From the NCBI RefSeq assembly GCF_900090045.1, contig NC_041786.1, forward strand, positions 2,846,501 through 2,910,500: a stretch of DNA of 64,000 nt, read 5' to 3'. Positions within the stretch are counted from its first letter, which is position 1; the number at the start of each line of letters is the position of its first letter. The position numbers and the translations under genes are program-made. The notes beneath the pieces were generated by a model. The model did no database searches, was not told where the DNA came from, and saw nothing but the letters and a program-made list of their open reading frames with translations. Shown here in pieces: positions 33,701 to 46,405 of this stretch. Source of the stretch: Plasmodium malariae. Taxonomy: Eukaryota > Apicomplexa > Aconoidasida > Haemosporida > Plasmodiidae.

Positions 33701-36129
33701 TATGTAACAATGTAGTTAACCTGGTATATTTGTTAGATATCTATGGAAACACTGTAACATTGCGCCCTAGTTTTTTCTTGTCTTTTTCCGAATATATATA
33801 TGAAAATATTAATTGTTATAGTAAAAATAATGAAACAAGCTTTTACTTAAAATTTTATACTGAAGGATATACATACAAATATCATACCATTAAGAGTAAA
33901 CAAACGAAGAAAGATATTAACACACAAATATACCCAGAAGAGGTAGAGAAAATATTTTATTGCATTTTAATTAATTCTAAAAACTTATATGGGAAGGAAG
34001 AATTAAATTACCACTCGATATTTTCTAATTCGGATATCTTGGTATCTGTTTATACTCTGTACAATCACCTACCACATTTTAATAAATTATTATTTTTATG
34101 GTCATATATTGACTTACTTCCTTTAATATTGAACGTATGCTTAGATATATCACAAAGTGACTGTGATGAGTTGAGTCTCATTTTGAAAAAGAATACTTCT
34201 TTACTAGTCAGCAAGTCATCAATCACACCGTTGGTGCAGCAGTTTAAAATGTGTAGCAACAGTGGGAATAGTAATAGCAGTAGCAATAACAATATTAATA
34301 GTAGTGGTAATAATAATAGCAATGGTAATAGCAATAACAATAGCAGCAGTAATAACAATAACAATAACAATAATAATAACAATAGCAGTGGTAATAGCAA
34401 TAGTAATAACAATAACAATAGCAGTGGTAATATCAACAGTAATAACAATAACAACAGCAGTGGTAGTAATAATATTAATATTAACAATAATAACATAAAC
34501 AATAATAACATAAACAATAATAATATAAGTAATAATAATATTAGTAATAATAATATTAGCAATAATAATATTAGCAATAATAATATTAGCAATAATAATA
34601 TTAGCAATAATAATATTAGCAATAATAATATAAGTAATAATAATATTAGCAATAATAATATTAGCAATAATAATATTAGCAATAATAATATTAGCAATAA
34701 TAATATTAGCAATAATAATATTAGCAATAATAATATTAGCAATAATAATATTAACAATAATAATAGTAATGCATCGAAAATAAGTGATTTTATATATAGC
34801 CTATTTCAGCTAAAATGTGAAAATAACAAAGTAGATGAATACTTGAATAGTTTATCTAAATTTATATCGGATATACTAAATAAAAAGGACCCCTTTTTTA
34901 GTGGTTATAACAAAAACTCCCTTTTACCGGGCATGGAAAATGCGAATGCATATTATAGTGGTAATAGTAGTGCTATTGGTGGTCCTACTGATGGTCCTAC
35001 TGGAAGTCCTGCAGGCGATCCCATTGGTAGTTCCTTTGGTAATGATATTGATACTCGAAGTAACTATGTAATTAGATGCAAATCGAAAAAAAAAAATGAA
35101 ACGTTAATTAAGTATACAGGTACTGATGCACATGAAAATGAAGCAAATAAAATGAATATTTTTTCTGTACTAGATAAAGTAAGGAAGATTAATAATTTTA
35201 TTGGGACAAACACTATAATTGATAATACATGCTTTGACTTATTTTTAAATTATGAAGAAAATATATTTTCGAATGAAATTATATTTTATGTAATAAATGA
35301 AGGTAAAAATAAAGACATAATAGCTTATGGAGGAAGATTCGACAGGATAATGCAGAAGTTGAACCGTGCCAATGTAAGGTGTGATAGTGCAAATGGTTGT
35401 GGCAACGTAGGGGATAGTAACAATATATGGGGTGATTATGCATATGGTAGTAGTATTGTAGAGGGTAGTAACAACGTACAGGGTAATAGTAATTTAGAGG
35501 GTGGTAATGCAAACGGTAGTAGTAATGTAGAGGATGGTCATATAGGCGGTTTTGGTAGTAGCAGTAGTGGTAATACCAATACATTAAATATAAAAGCATA
35601 TGGTGTTGAAATTTATGTAGACAAAATATTTTTGAAAGTTACGGAATGTAGTGAAAAAATGTTTAATATGCCATTGATAGGTACATCCGATAAATCACAA
35701 ATATTCAAGAATTTTTTATTAACTCCCCATGATCACAATAATTTTGCATGTACAAATAATATAATTCATTCATCTTTTAACAATGGTCCACTCAATTATT
35801 CATCTCCAAAAGTGTTAATTGAAGTATATGAAATTGAAAACTTGTTAGTCGCTTATGATTTGTCAAGAAATTTATTAAGTAATAATATTCCTTCATATAC
35901 ATATTTTTCTAGTAATACTGCACATAATAAAAAAAAGGCAAAAAGATTTAAACAGCAAAAAATTAAATTCATTATTTCAATTAAATCAAATAGCAATGAT
36001 GCCTCTTTTGATATGCTTAACTCAGTCAAATTAAATGATGTTATTTATAAAATTTTTAATTCCAATAATGAAGATTATAATTTCTTGCGCCAGGAAGAAT
36101 TAATACATTACCTAACCAAAAATATGTAG
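30740..36129 (+). CDS. eIK1: eIF2-alpha kinase, GCN2-like (eIK1)
   Basis: Kinase that phosphorylates eIF2-alpha and represses translation under amino-acid starvation. Exon 1 (30740-30858, from MEQEKMINRDK) ends GG|GTAATT; exon 2 (31026-36129) starts after TTTATGCTCATGCAG. Total 1740 aa. The N-terminal ~490 residues are acidic and Lys/Glu/Asp-rich. Kinase domain: GCGGFGYV (about 496), ALKKIRL, a large insert between the lobes typical of eIF2-alpha kinases, HRDIKPSNIFL (about 672), DFGLTTQ, GTVNYISPEQL and ADIFSLGVVFFEMF. A C-terminal HisRS-like region follows, with degenerate class II motif YGGRFDRIMQK (about 1474) and a terminal anticodon-binding-like stretch, the arrangement expected for GCN2. 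It is split by a huge Asn/Ser insert (about 1119-1288). An open frame at 30985 starts in the intron and is not the real start. Confidence 0.92.
34250..34770 (+). repeat. Coding Asn-rich repeat, 15-bp unit (NNNIS)n
   Basis: An irregular Asn/Ser/Gly run is followed by about 16 near-identical AATAATAATATTAGC units, encoding NNNIS, inside eIK1. It replaces no conserved motif and lies between the kinase and HisRS-like domains. The opposite strand shows a Leu/Ile artefact frame. Confidence 0.9.
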
Positions 36130-37926
36130 TTCTTCCATTAATTTTGAAGCTAAATATGTATGAACTTTATTTATATTATATGTTTATATGTATTTATAAA
36201 ATATGCACACAAGCATATATGCTGATGTACATGTGCCTGCACGCAGATGTTTAATAATTACCACAAGCACAAACCATAGACTACGAAAAGCACCATTATG
36301 TTTCGCGCGAAATATATATGTATACGTAGATAGATATATAGATATACAGAAAGGAAGACGCACATTCAGCACGTTTTAATAGAATCTTTTTGTACCAAAA
36401 ATGGGCAGGTTTTATTAAAAAATGATGACGAACGTATTATTTGATATTAATAATATTACAATTGATATCATTCCTTATAGTAATATGTACATGTGTTAAG
36501 GTAATATTTTGCCCTTATATTTTAGAGTGAAATTTTCACACATCTTTAATTCAAAAAATTATTAATTTTTTTTTTGTCAATATTATAAATTTTTATTTTT
36601 TTTGTTACTTTTATCATTTTTACTAATTAAATACGCACACAAGCACACACATGTAAGTATGTGCATGTATGTATGTATTTATATGTGTATATTTATTTGT
36701 ACTTCATTTTAATACCCTCTTTCTACACTTTTTTTTTAATACCTTTTCTCCCTTTGTATTTTTTAAGTATATTTGTATATACACATTTTAAATTATTAAT
36801 AAAAAAAAAGAAATGTATATATGTCTTACGTGATGAATTTTATGATTTTAATTTCACATTTCTTTTTTTTTTACATAAATAAAATACTGGTATATTCTTT
36901 TTATTTGTGCATCCGTTCGTTTTATTTTTTTAATATTTCCCCATTTTTAAGAATCTCCTTTTTAAATGTATAACAATATTTTTTAAAAACATAATTATTT
37001 TAATTTAATTCGAACATATGCTATTAGTAATATCATTATTATAAATCTTATCTTGAGTATTTTTTTCTTTTTTTCCTTATTATTATTGATGAAAAGTTGT
37101 ATGGACTTCATTAAAATAACTGACTCATCTATCTCCTTATTTATTTCATGTTATTAATGTATAGAATAAACATATAATATGAAATAAATTCAATAATGCG
37201 ACTATAATGTGGCTAGTCTTGTCTTGTATAATTATATGCATGTTGTTTTATTTTAATGACTAGGTGTGTCACTTAAGCAATTAATTTTATGGAAATAAAC
37301 AAGAGCTTTCCGTACTTTACATATTTCTTTTAATTTGAATATTATGTATAAGTCCTCAAAATTAAGTATCATTATATCCGTAGATAACTTATCAAATATA
37401 TGCTAAAAAAATTATTTAAATAAATCCCAAAAACAGCAGCATATGCCTTTAGTTTTTTTTTTTTTTTTTAATAAATAAATTTTACAAGGAACAATCATAA
37501 ATTATTATATTAGACAAAAAAAAAAAATTATAAATCATGAAATTATTCAAAGCGATTTTTATTATTCTTACGCTATTTTTTATTTTATTTCTTTTTTCTT
37601 TTTTTTTTTTTTAAACTCAAGATGAAAATTAAAAAAAATAATGAATCAACAAATTTGCTCTAGTGTTAACATAAATAAAGTTGCATATGAAACAACATTT
37701 TTGTTGTATTGTGGAATGCAGAAAAACCATATTTTAACTACAATAATGTGAAGTAAAAAAAAAAAAAAAAATTTTTTTTACATCCAAAATTAACAAAGGG
37801 GGAATATCTTTTTTATTATTTTTTTTTATTATATGTTATATTAACAAAAAATAAAAAGGTAAGAAAAAATAAAAAGCATGCATAAAGATAAAAAAAATAT
37901 TTTGAAATAAAAAAAAGGAAGTTTCA
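36130..37926. other. Spacer between convergent genes
   Basis: AT-rich 3' flanks of eIK1 (+) and the ataxin-10-like gene (-), with poly(A)/(T) tracts near 37455-37469, 37600-37612 and 37755-37778. No coding-like patch. Confidence 0.55.
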
Positions 37927-38004
37927 TTAAAGTTCGTTAAAATTTTCATTTTCCTTTATGTGTTTAATGGCCTAACAAAAGTAAAATAGAGCGAACAGTA
38001 ATAA

Positions 38005-38036
<32 letters not shown>

Positions 38037-39760
38037 TCGTATATATGTACGTAAAATTAAATATATGTACTACCCTTAATTTGTGCTCTTTTATATTAAC
38101 ATACCAAAGTAATATATTCAGGTAGGCAAGGGTCTTTGTCATCAATGTACATGAATTTTCTCAAGGTATCGAGGCCTATTAAAAAGAAATAGAATAGAAA
38201 TAAATATATAAATAATCTATGAATATATTTTACGTTGTTATTTTATTTTTTATTCATTTCCCCCCCCCCTAACATACACATTATCTGTATAAAGTAAGAC
38301 ACTCAGTCCACACTTTTGATCTTTTCATGTATACCATTAAGTTTTTTTATATAATTCGAAATAATATTATTTACAGAAAAGTTTGCTACTATACTAATTA
38401 TGTATCTGTTTAAGACGAATTTGTGATAAAGAATTTCATCGTTTTTTAATAAATGATAATTTCTCATTTTATGTATAGTTTTTAGGTATGTAAAAATAAT
38501 GTCAATGAATACTTTTTTTTCTGAACAAGACAGATCATCTAACTCTTCATAATGGTCACTAAAAATATTAGATATAAATAAAATTAATTTGAAAATTTCT
38601 AAATTGAACTTTTTTTTATAATACACAAACATGTCCATAAACAAAACATAGTTGCTATATAAATCGATGTGTACATCAACAAAATTGTCAAAATAGTTTA
38701 TTTCATTAATATAAATTAGATTTTCCTTAATTTGTTCAATTATCGTTTTATATAAATTCTTGTACTCCAATACTTGCTCTACTTTAAAATTTTTTTCATC
38801 TAGAATGTTGTATAATGTTTCAAAAATCAATCTAAACATCAATGATATATATTTCAATATGTAATTTTTATTATCTGTGATATTTAGAATTTTCCTATTG
38901 CTAAATACTATATTTTTTTTGAAAAAAAGGAATATATTTTCTTTCATTTTTTGAATGTAACCATAAAAATCCGTGTACAATGATCTCATACCTCTTATAA
39001 TATGTATAAATAAATGATTTTCATATTTTAATGAATTTTCAATAAAGACATAAAAATAATTACAAGTAGTTACATCATTTTTTATTTTTTTTAAAGAGTC
39101 TAAAACAGACAGAAATAGAACAAAAGAAAAATCTTTCGTTCTGATTAATTTGTCATATGTTTTTTTGTTTATTATGAAATTGTTCAGAAGCATAAATACA
39201 TTATCTTTTTTAAGTTTATTTAATATAATATAATAGAAATAATACGGATAAAGAAATTCAAATATGTCCTCACTATTTCCATTGTGAGTTATTAAATTAA
39301 TTAAAAGTATTAATTCGTATTTATCAACTTCAGAATATAATTCTAGTAAGTCTTCATGTAATTTTATGTTATCAGGGTAGCTGTTTATATTTTCCCTTGA
39401 AGTATCATAATTATTATCGGTATTATTATTATTTGCGATTTCTTCCTTCATTATATTTGAATTACTATTATAATTCTGTCTTCCTAAAAATAAGTTCTGA
39501 TACAATTTTTTTTCCGTTATTTTTTTTTTAATAGAATCATTAAAAGGAATATAACGTATGATAATTTTTAATGCTTTTATATAGTTATTTAGATGATTCT
39601 CACTCCCTTCTTTTTCTATTGCAATTTTGTTTTTACAAACTATTGGCAGATTAATTACTCTATCTTCTTCATTTTCGTCTAATTTTGTTGCCCCTTCTGG
39701 ATTTTTTAAATTGTAGTGTTTTTTGATGATATCAATATCATCGAACAATTCCAACGACAT
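37927..39760 (-). CDS. Ataxin-10-domain-like protein, three exons
   Basis: Exon 1 (39760-38335, MSLELFDDIDIIKKHYNLKN) encodes an alpha-helical Leu/Ile/Lys/Asn-rich region consistent with armadillo/HEAT-like repeats. It ends AATG|GTATAC. Exon 2 (38175-38105) after TTTTTAATAG and exon 3 (37971-37927) after CTTTTGTTAG restore a pattern typical of the ataxin-10 C-terminal domain: IISIVANFSVNN, YIKKLNGLDTLRKFM, YIDDKDPCLPEYITLAIKHI and KENENFNEL. Compare the family pattern 'ANL...N.D.VRELNGIPLLL..C.IDDNNPFLREWSIFAIRNL'. All phases agree (1, 0) and the total is 513 aa. Without splicing the protein would stop at 38303 and lose the diagnostic part. Function in Plasmodium unknown; ataxin-10 relatives elsewhere act in cytokinesis and signalling scaffolds. 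Confidence 0.72.
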
Positions 39761-40821
39761 GCTTTTTCTTTTTATTATAAACCAATTTAAAGCATATGCC
39801 CCGAAGGATCGTTAATTTCTTGTAATGTTTGATTAAGCCTTTTTTTTTTTTTTTTTTTTTTTCTTATTATTATTTCCAATTAAAAGGGTCTAGTAAACTT
39901 TTAGTTAAGTAAATAAATAAGTACAAGTAAATAATTATATTGACACAAATAAATAATAAATCTACATGTACAATATAATTTGAGTTTTCCTCTAATAAGG
40001 CTTTCAACGGTTTTCTTATCACAGTTACAATTAAATATCTTTTTACATTATTTTAACATATTTTGTTAATAATAAAAATATATTTTTTTTAATTTTTCTG
40101 GTTTGTTTATTGCATGAAGAGGCATTTGTTTTACTTGACGTGAATATATTATACAATATTTTTTAAGTATACGTTTGTATGCATGAATATATTACAGTCC
40201 GTGCAATATATATAACAATAACCGAAATAAATTTAATTTTTTCGAATTTTTACACTCTCGTTTTTTCGCTTTTCATTTTTTCATGAACAAGTTATATTGC
40301 TTCTTCTCTATATTCTGAAGCTCTTTTTAAAAATAAAAAAAATGATCTTCAGACATTCTGATAAAAATTATACATTTTTTTGAAAAAATTTATACTTTCA
40401 AGAAATATAAGAAAAAAAAAAAAAAAGGACACTAAAAAAATGTTTGAAATTTTTTGAATGCAACAGAAAAAAAACGGAGCTACTGATTTTTTAGCACAAA
40501 CCTGGAGCATTTTACTTGTTAACTGTTTTTTACAGAAATGTGAAACTAAATGAAAAAGAACAGTGTTATATTTATTCCTGTACAGTAGGTACTGAATATA
40601 CGTAGGCTTATACATAAGTAATATACACCACGTTCAGCTTAAAAATATTAAATCAAATTAACAATATCCTTTTATATAGTTGTAATAGTCTTCTTTAAAA
40701 GTCTTCTGGTATTTCATTTAGCTCTTTGGGTAGCTGTCATAATTACATGTTTGGTTGAAGTTGAAATAAAATAATACAAATAAAACCATCTTTTTTTAAA
40801 AGCTTCTATTTATTTAATTAT

Positions 40822-40852
<31 letters not shown>

Positions 40853-41214
40853 GAAGTGAATTAAATATATATATATATATATATATACATATATGAAAGG
40901 GTAAATTTTTCAAAAAAATTATAAATATTAAAAAGGAGAATAACATCAGTTATTTTAAGTATGCTTGCAATTTAACTTATTCCAATATGGAAAGAAAAAT
41001 TTAAAAATATAAAGGAACCATGAAAAAAAGAAACAACGAAAAAATGGAACCGTGAAAAAAAAAGAACTGTTAAAAATGGGAACAGAGAAGAAACGAAAAG
41101 AAACAAAGGAAAAATAGAACAACGCAAAAAAACAGTTAAAAAATGCGTAAAAATCGTTAAAATCATTTTTAAATATAATATGAAAACATAATAGAAAAGG
41201 CTATATAATGATAA
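39761..41214. other. Spacer with LPAAT 3' flank and ataxin-10-like promoter
   Basis: Contains poly(T) (39839-39862), poly(T) (40826-40852), (TA)n at 40866-40888 and T/C-rich minus-strand DNA at 40980-41160. Two weak coding hints on the minus strand: a 13-codon open tail at 40695-40733 behind a good acceptor, and an 88-codon frame from ATG 40615 (MYKPTYIQYLLYRNKYN) that turns into Phe-rich low complexity. Confidence 0.45.
40695..40733 (-). other. Candidate alternative terminal exon LPKELNEIPEDF
   Basis: Follows ATTATGACAG after a long pyrimidine-rich tract and ends TAA. It is in phase 0, so it can be joined directly to the end of LPAAT exon 2 at 41421. Belongs to no other visible gene. Confidence 0.35.
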
Positions 41215-42829
41215 TTATATACCGTGTCCCCTTGCTCGTGTTAATTCAGTCGATAAATTATCTCTCTATAAATGATGTGGAAAGAAAAAGAAAAGTTAAA
41301 AAAGGGAAAAAAGTAATATACTGTAATAAAATATATGAATGTTACATAAATTTAAAGATAAAACATACATTGTATATACATATATATACATGTAATAATT
41401 TTCCATATATGTAGTATTACCTCAGGATCGTAATCTGGGAAATCTTTGATCAAGTCAAAAATAGCATTTCTCGTTTTTTCCTTCAGTTCATCAACAGTCA
41501 TATTTTCACTAGGATAAAAAGGTTCTCCAAAAGAAAGATACACAGTTCCTATATCAACTGTTTTTGATTTAACCGGCCATATATTGTCTGTTCCATGTAA
41601 TGCACATGGTAATATTTCACAATTGTTTTCAATTGCATATCTAAAAAATCCGGATTTGAAAAATTGTAGTTGTCCACTAAGAGATCTTGTACCTTCTGGG
41701 AATACAACTATGCTAATATTTAAATCTTGATACTCTTTACATGTTTTCATAATATCTTCTACTCCTCCTTGCCTTACTTCCCATCCTCCTTTTCCTTTAG
41801 TAAAATATACTGGAATATCCCCTGCCAAATATAATGCCTGACCTCCAAATGGTACTTTAAATAATGAACTTTTAAAAACAAATTTAACATTCCAAATTAT
41901 GGTGCCAGCATTAACAATCCACGGATCGAGTGACGACAAATGATTAAAAAACAAGAGAGTCTTAGTTGGCCTATAACCCTTATTAGGTTTTCTTATTATT
42001 TTTATTCTCCAAAATGGGTTCAAAACTATAACTATCATAAGGAAAAATTATAAGAACATTTGTACGTATATGTGTGCATGCATGTGTGGGTATATAAGAA
42101 TTTATACGGACAAGTATTTGTGTACGGAAGTAATTATGTATGTATTTATGTATGTATGTATGTATGTATGTATGCACCTATGTATGTATGCATCTATGTA
42201 TGTATGCATCTATGTATGTATGCACCTATGTATGTATGCATCTATGTATGTATGCATCTATGTATGTATGTATCTATGTAGGTACATCACCATATATGTG
42301 CTATTTATGTGTATACGTTCATTTTTATATAATATATACAACATCTCGCTAAAATAAAGGTATATATTCAAAAGTTATTCATATTCTTTACATTTTTATT
42401 TTTTTTTCTTTGTTTTACAACCCAACCATACAGTAACACATAAAGCAATTAAGTACGTATGTATGTATATATTATATTCTTTGCGCATGTGACATATCTT
42501 ATTTTCTTTTGAATAAGTAGTTTTCTTGTATGTTCTATTCTTTTTTCTCTTTTTAAATATATTTGCATGCTTTTTTTTTTTTTTTCATTTTTATCATTTT
42601 TCTTTTTATACTTACTAAGATACATACAAAATCGCAGGCAATAACCAAATATTATCAATCTTGCTTTTCTACTGCATATAAGTACAGGGAAAAACAAAAA
42701 GCAGCATATTATTTGGCTAACTAAGGAAATTATCACAAAAATTACCACTTCAATAGCAAAATACGTATTTACAAGTAATCTAATAAAAATATTACTTGTT
42801 CTGTCTCCTTTATTTCTAGAGCCTTCCAT
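41215..42829 (-). CDS. 1-acyl-sn-glycerol-3-phosphate acyltransferase (LPAAT)
   Basis: Membrane enzyme that acylates lysophosphatidic acid to phosphatidic acid. Exons 42829-42616, 42031-41421 and 41265-41215; donors CTTA|GTAAGT and CCTGAG|GTAATA, acceptors CCTTATGATAG and CATCATTTATAG; 291 aa. The start MEGSRNKGDR is a true ATG. Residues about 18-50 form a long hydrophobic segment. Family motifs: NHLSSLDPW (the NHx4D catalytic pair), KVPFGGQALYLAGDIPV and FPEGTRSLSGQ. DELKEKTRNAIFDLIKDFP follows, then the exon-3 tail ELTRARGHGI. The first two exons are secure. The third is less so, because an in-phase alternative tail exists at 40695-40733. Intron 1 carries a 16-bp minisatellite. Confidence 0.88.
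42134..42286. repeat. 16-bp minisatellite ATGTATGTATGCATCT in LPAAT intron 1
   Basis: A TATG run leads into about eight copies of ATGTATGTATGCATCT with CACCT variants, all within the predicted intron 42032-42615. Cys/Met/Val/Tyr-rich open frames here are artefacts. Confidence 0.88.
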
Positions 42830-44581
42830 CTTCTTTCAAGTTTAATAAATATGACAAAATATTATTGTAAGTATGCATAATTTCAACTCAGAACTTACGC
42901 AAAATATAAAAGTTTTATTCATTTATTACATATAGTGTTTTAACGCGATAATAAAAACAAAAAAAAAAAAATAATGGAAGAAGAAAAGAAAAAGGAAAAT
43001 TTTTTCAAATTTGCTAAAACGAATATTATAAAAAAATATATTTCAAAAAAGATTAAGTAAAAATTATTGTTATGCGTAAGGAGCACATTGACTTATATAT
43101 GTGTGTGTGAACATTTTACGAAACTATAACTGGGCGAAATTTTAAACAAAAAAAAAAAAAATTGTTTTTATATGAAATAGATTTTAAATAAAATGAAAAA
43201 AAAATTTCCTTCATGTCATCATATGTAAATGTTTAATCTAAATGTTCACGAATAAAAAAAGAAAATAAAAAAAAAATAAATATACATATTAACGTAAACA
43301 GTAAGATGTTATATATTTGCAAAAATGTATTAATTTCTGTAATCTTTACAAAAGGGTAAACAGTATAAAAAATACTGTGAGGATGTTGTGAAATTAAGAA
43401 TTTACAAAGATTATATTGTAAATTTATAAATATATAAATATATTTATATATATGAACAGAATTATATGTTTGAAGTAACATTCAATTTTCTCATGAATTT
43501 TTCTATGTAAGGCAATGACATTAAATTGTAAAAAAACAAAAATTAATATAATATTATACAATACTTAAAGTTTAAAATAATTTTGTTTCTCAATATTAAA
43601 TTACATATATTTTTCTTGCATAAAAATAATTGGTTATATGGTACAAAATATATATGAAAATTATATAATTATATATACATAAGGAATATTCGTATTTTTT
43701 ATTTACAGAGTTCTTTTGATTTTATCAGTTTTAATGTATAAAATTTCAATGACATTTACGTAATACGAAAAAAATAAAAAATTTTAAAAAGGGAATAAAA
43801 GCAAAAAAAGGAAAAAGAGGAAAAAGAGGAAAAACAAGAAAAAAGAAAAAAAAAGAAAAGAAAAAAAGGAAAAAAAAAAAAAAAAAGAAGCGTCAACTTA
43901 AGTTCAATTTTTGCCTTTTTAGTAACAAAAAATATATCAGTAGAATTTATGAATTACCTCTCGTTGTTCCCTGCTTAAATATACATATATGTGAACGTTA
44001 AATACACAATAAAAAGTATGTGTTAAGTGTGTTATTTTATCTTAATAATTTACATGATAATTATAGCGAATTTCTAAAATTGAACAGAAGAAAAAGTGGA
44101 GTAAGGAAAAATATTTGATAAATTCATGTGTATAACAATATATATATATATATATATGGGAATAATGTTATAGGGCGTACGTAAAAACATTCTTTAAACA
44201 GGAGTTCACACCTTTAAAGATAAATTTAAAAAAAAAAGAAAGGAATTAAAAAGTTTATAAACTTATGAATTGGTGATCATAAAATATTAAAAATTACATG
44301 AATAAATTTAGGAAAGGGACTAGCTGAAGGAGAATAGTATTTTTTATTAAGTTATTTTATCAGCAGACAAAAATATAGCTTGCTTGTAGTTAAACACATA
44401 AATTATAAAACATAATTATATATGTTATGAATTTTCTTGGGCTCTTATAAATAACATTTTTTAATGTTTAAAAGCTCGTAGTGATTATGCCTTTCTCCCT
44501 TTTTTGTGATTTTCATTTCTGTGTTAAAAAAAGGAAAAAGTAGTTGGAACATGTATATGCATGTGCAAATAAATCAGTTCG

Positions 44582-44619
<38 letters not shown>

Positions 44620-44635
44620 TGTATATTATGTGCAT
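42830..44635. other. Spacer upstream of LPAAT
   Basis: LPAAT promoter side and EF-hand gene 3' flank. A-rich run at 43780-43885, (TA)n at 44138-44155 and 44587-44616. No coding-like patch or RNA gene seen. Confidence 0.55.
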
Positions 44636-45658
44636 TTACGTATACGTGCAATTATACGCAATCATATTTCTCCGTTGTAACCTGTACTTTCGTATTCTCT
44701 TTTTTTCATTATCCAAATATTCCTTTAAGTGAACTTGTTTTTCTACTCCTGATTCATCTTCATATTTATCTCCAAATATTTCTTGAACTTCCAAGTCCAT
44801 TTTTTCTCTTCCAAAACGCACATACAATATTTGTAAGGTTTTTTCAACAGTTATATATCCATTCATTTCATAATCAAACATAAAGAACTGAATAATATTG
44901 TATAAGTCACTGGGTATTTGCTTCTTTTTATCATTAACGCACCGCAAATATAAAAAATAAATTTCATCATAATCTAAGCAGTTATCCATGTTGTCATCGA
45001 ATTCCCATATCATTCTCTCAACTTCGCTCTAATGAGTAAAAAAAAAAATTTATTATAAAATAAAACAAAATAAAATTTTTTTGTTTTTTGTTTTTTTTTC
45101 AGCACATTTTAAACAGCTGACAAATTCAACAACGTGAATAACAGTGAATTTATAATTAAATTGTTAAACTATACGTAGCTTTTTTAATCATTTTACGTTC
45201 TAAACATTTTGCTTCGTTCACCCGCTCGTTTTTTTTTTTTTTTTTTTTTTTGGTTAATAAACGAAATGAAATTTCTTGTTAAGAAATAATAGAAAGTGTA
45301 CGAAACAGAATGAGCTTATTCCCTCAATGTTATGCATAAGGCATTTAAGGATATAACGGCAGTAAAATTAAAAAGCTGATATATTTAAAGGACAAAATGA
45401 GAGATAATCATATACCTTAGAAATCTTGTAATTGTATTTATGTAATATGTCATGAAGATTAGAAACAGAAATTTTCCCTGTATTATCTTTGTCCATCATT
45501 TTAAAGACTCTCTGTAAATTTTTTTTTTCTGTGTTAGAGATTTTTTTTAAGCTTTTGATGTCTAATGGTGCTATATACCCATTTCCACAAATATAGAAGT
45601 TTGGATTCTTGTCATTGTTTAATTTTTCAATAATTGGTATATATGGTTTTTCATTCAT
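44636..45658 (-). CDS. EF-hand calcium-binding protein, two exons
   Basis: Exon 1 (45658-45416) starts at ATG MNEKPYIPIIEKL and ends CTAAG|GTATAT; exon 2 (45028-44636) starts after TTTACTCATTAG. Total 211 aa, both joins in phase 0. Three EF-hand-like units are visible: loop DKDNTGKISVSN (position 12 is Asn, weakened), loop DDNMDNCLDYDE (position 12 Glu, best conserved), and loop DYEMNGYITVEK (degenerate). The C-terminus is basic (NEKKRIRKYRLQRRN). The pattern is that of a divergent calmodulin-like protein rather than a CDPK, since no kinase is attached. The last codons (YNCTYT, then TAA at 44638-44636) lie next to AC|GTAAAT, so a further exon cannot be excluded. Confidence 0.75.
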
Positions 45659-45810
45659 TTTATCTATTATTATTTTTTCTTATTAATATTCTACTGAGTT
45701 TTAAGTTTTGTTACATATGTTTATTAACTATTATAAAGCATATCATTTGGAATGCATAAAATTCATAGGAAAAAAAAAAAAAAAAATTTTACTAATGATT
45801 CTAAGTGTGC

Positions 45811-45841
<31 letters not shown>

Positions 45842-46405
45842 GAAATAAAGAGAAATGAAGTGGAATGATATAAGATACAAATGTTAAAAATAAAAGAAAA
45901 AAAAAAAAGAAAAGTTTAAGGAAAAAATAAAGAAAATAAATATACATGTTTGCACTTTCACAATTATTGCGTCACACTATAGAAAAAAAAAAAAGAATAA
46001 ATAAATAAAAAAAATATAAAAAAACAAAAATCTTATTAAAGAAAGAATATTAATTTTTACCATTATATTTTATTTTCCTTATTATCAGTTGCACTAATTT
46101 TTCCTGTTCACATTAGAATACGTGTATCTAATCACACTAAAGGCATTAGAAGTAAAACGACATACTAATATTTCTATGTATATATATACATATATATATG
46201 GGTATATGTATACACGAATGAATTTTCGTGCGCATAATGTGTTATTTTCCTCTATACAATGTTCCACATACTAAAGTATAATGGCATACAGTCAGGTTGA
46301 ATAAGAACACAAAAAAGTTATTTTATTTTCCTATATTTTTACTGCTTGTTTTGTTTGCTTGTTTGTTTCTTTCCCCTCAAAAATTTTAATATTAATGTTT
46401 TTGAA
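45659..46405. other. Divergent promoter region
   Basis: Between the EF-hand gene (-) and the HYDIN-like gene (+). Homopolymeric A runs at 45770-45788 and 45820-45842. Nothing else seen. Confidence 0.55.

Noticed and set aside
34065..34757. Minus-strand 230-aa poly-Leu/Ile ORF
   Set aside because: Complement of the Asn-rich (NNNIS)n coding repeat in eIK1.
42060..42357. Cys/Met/Val/Tyr-rich plus-strand ORFs
   Set aside because: Read-through of the 16-bp minisatellite inside LPAAT intron 1.
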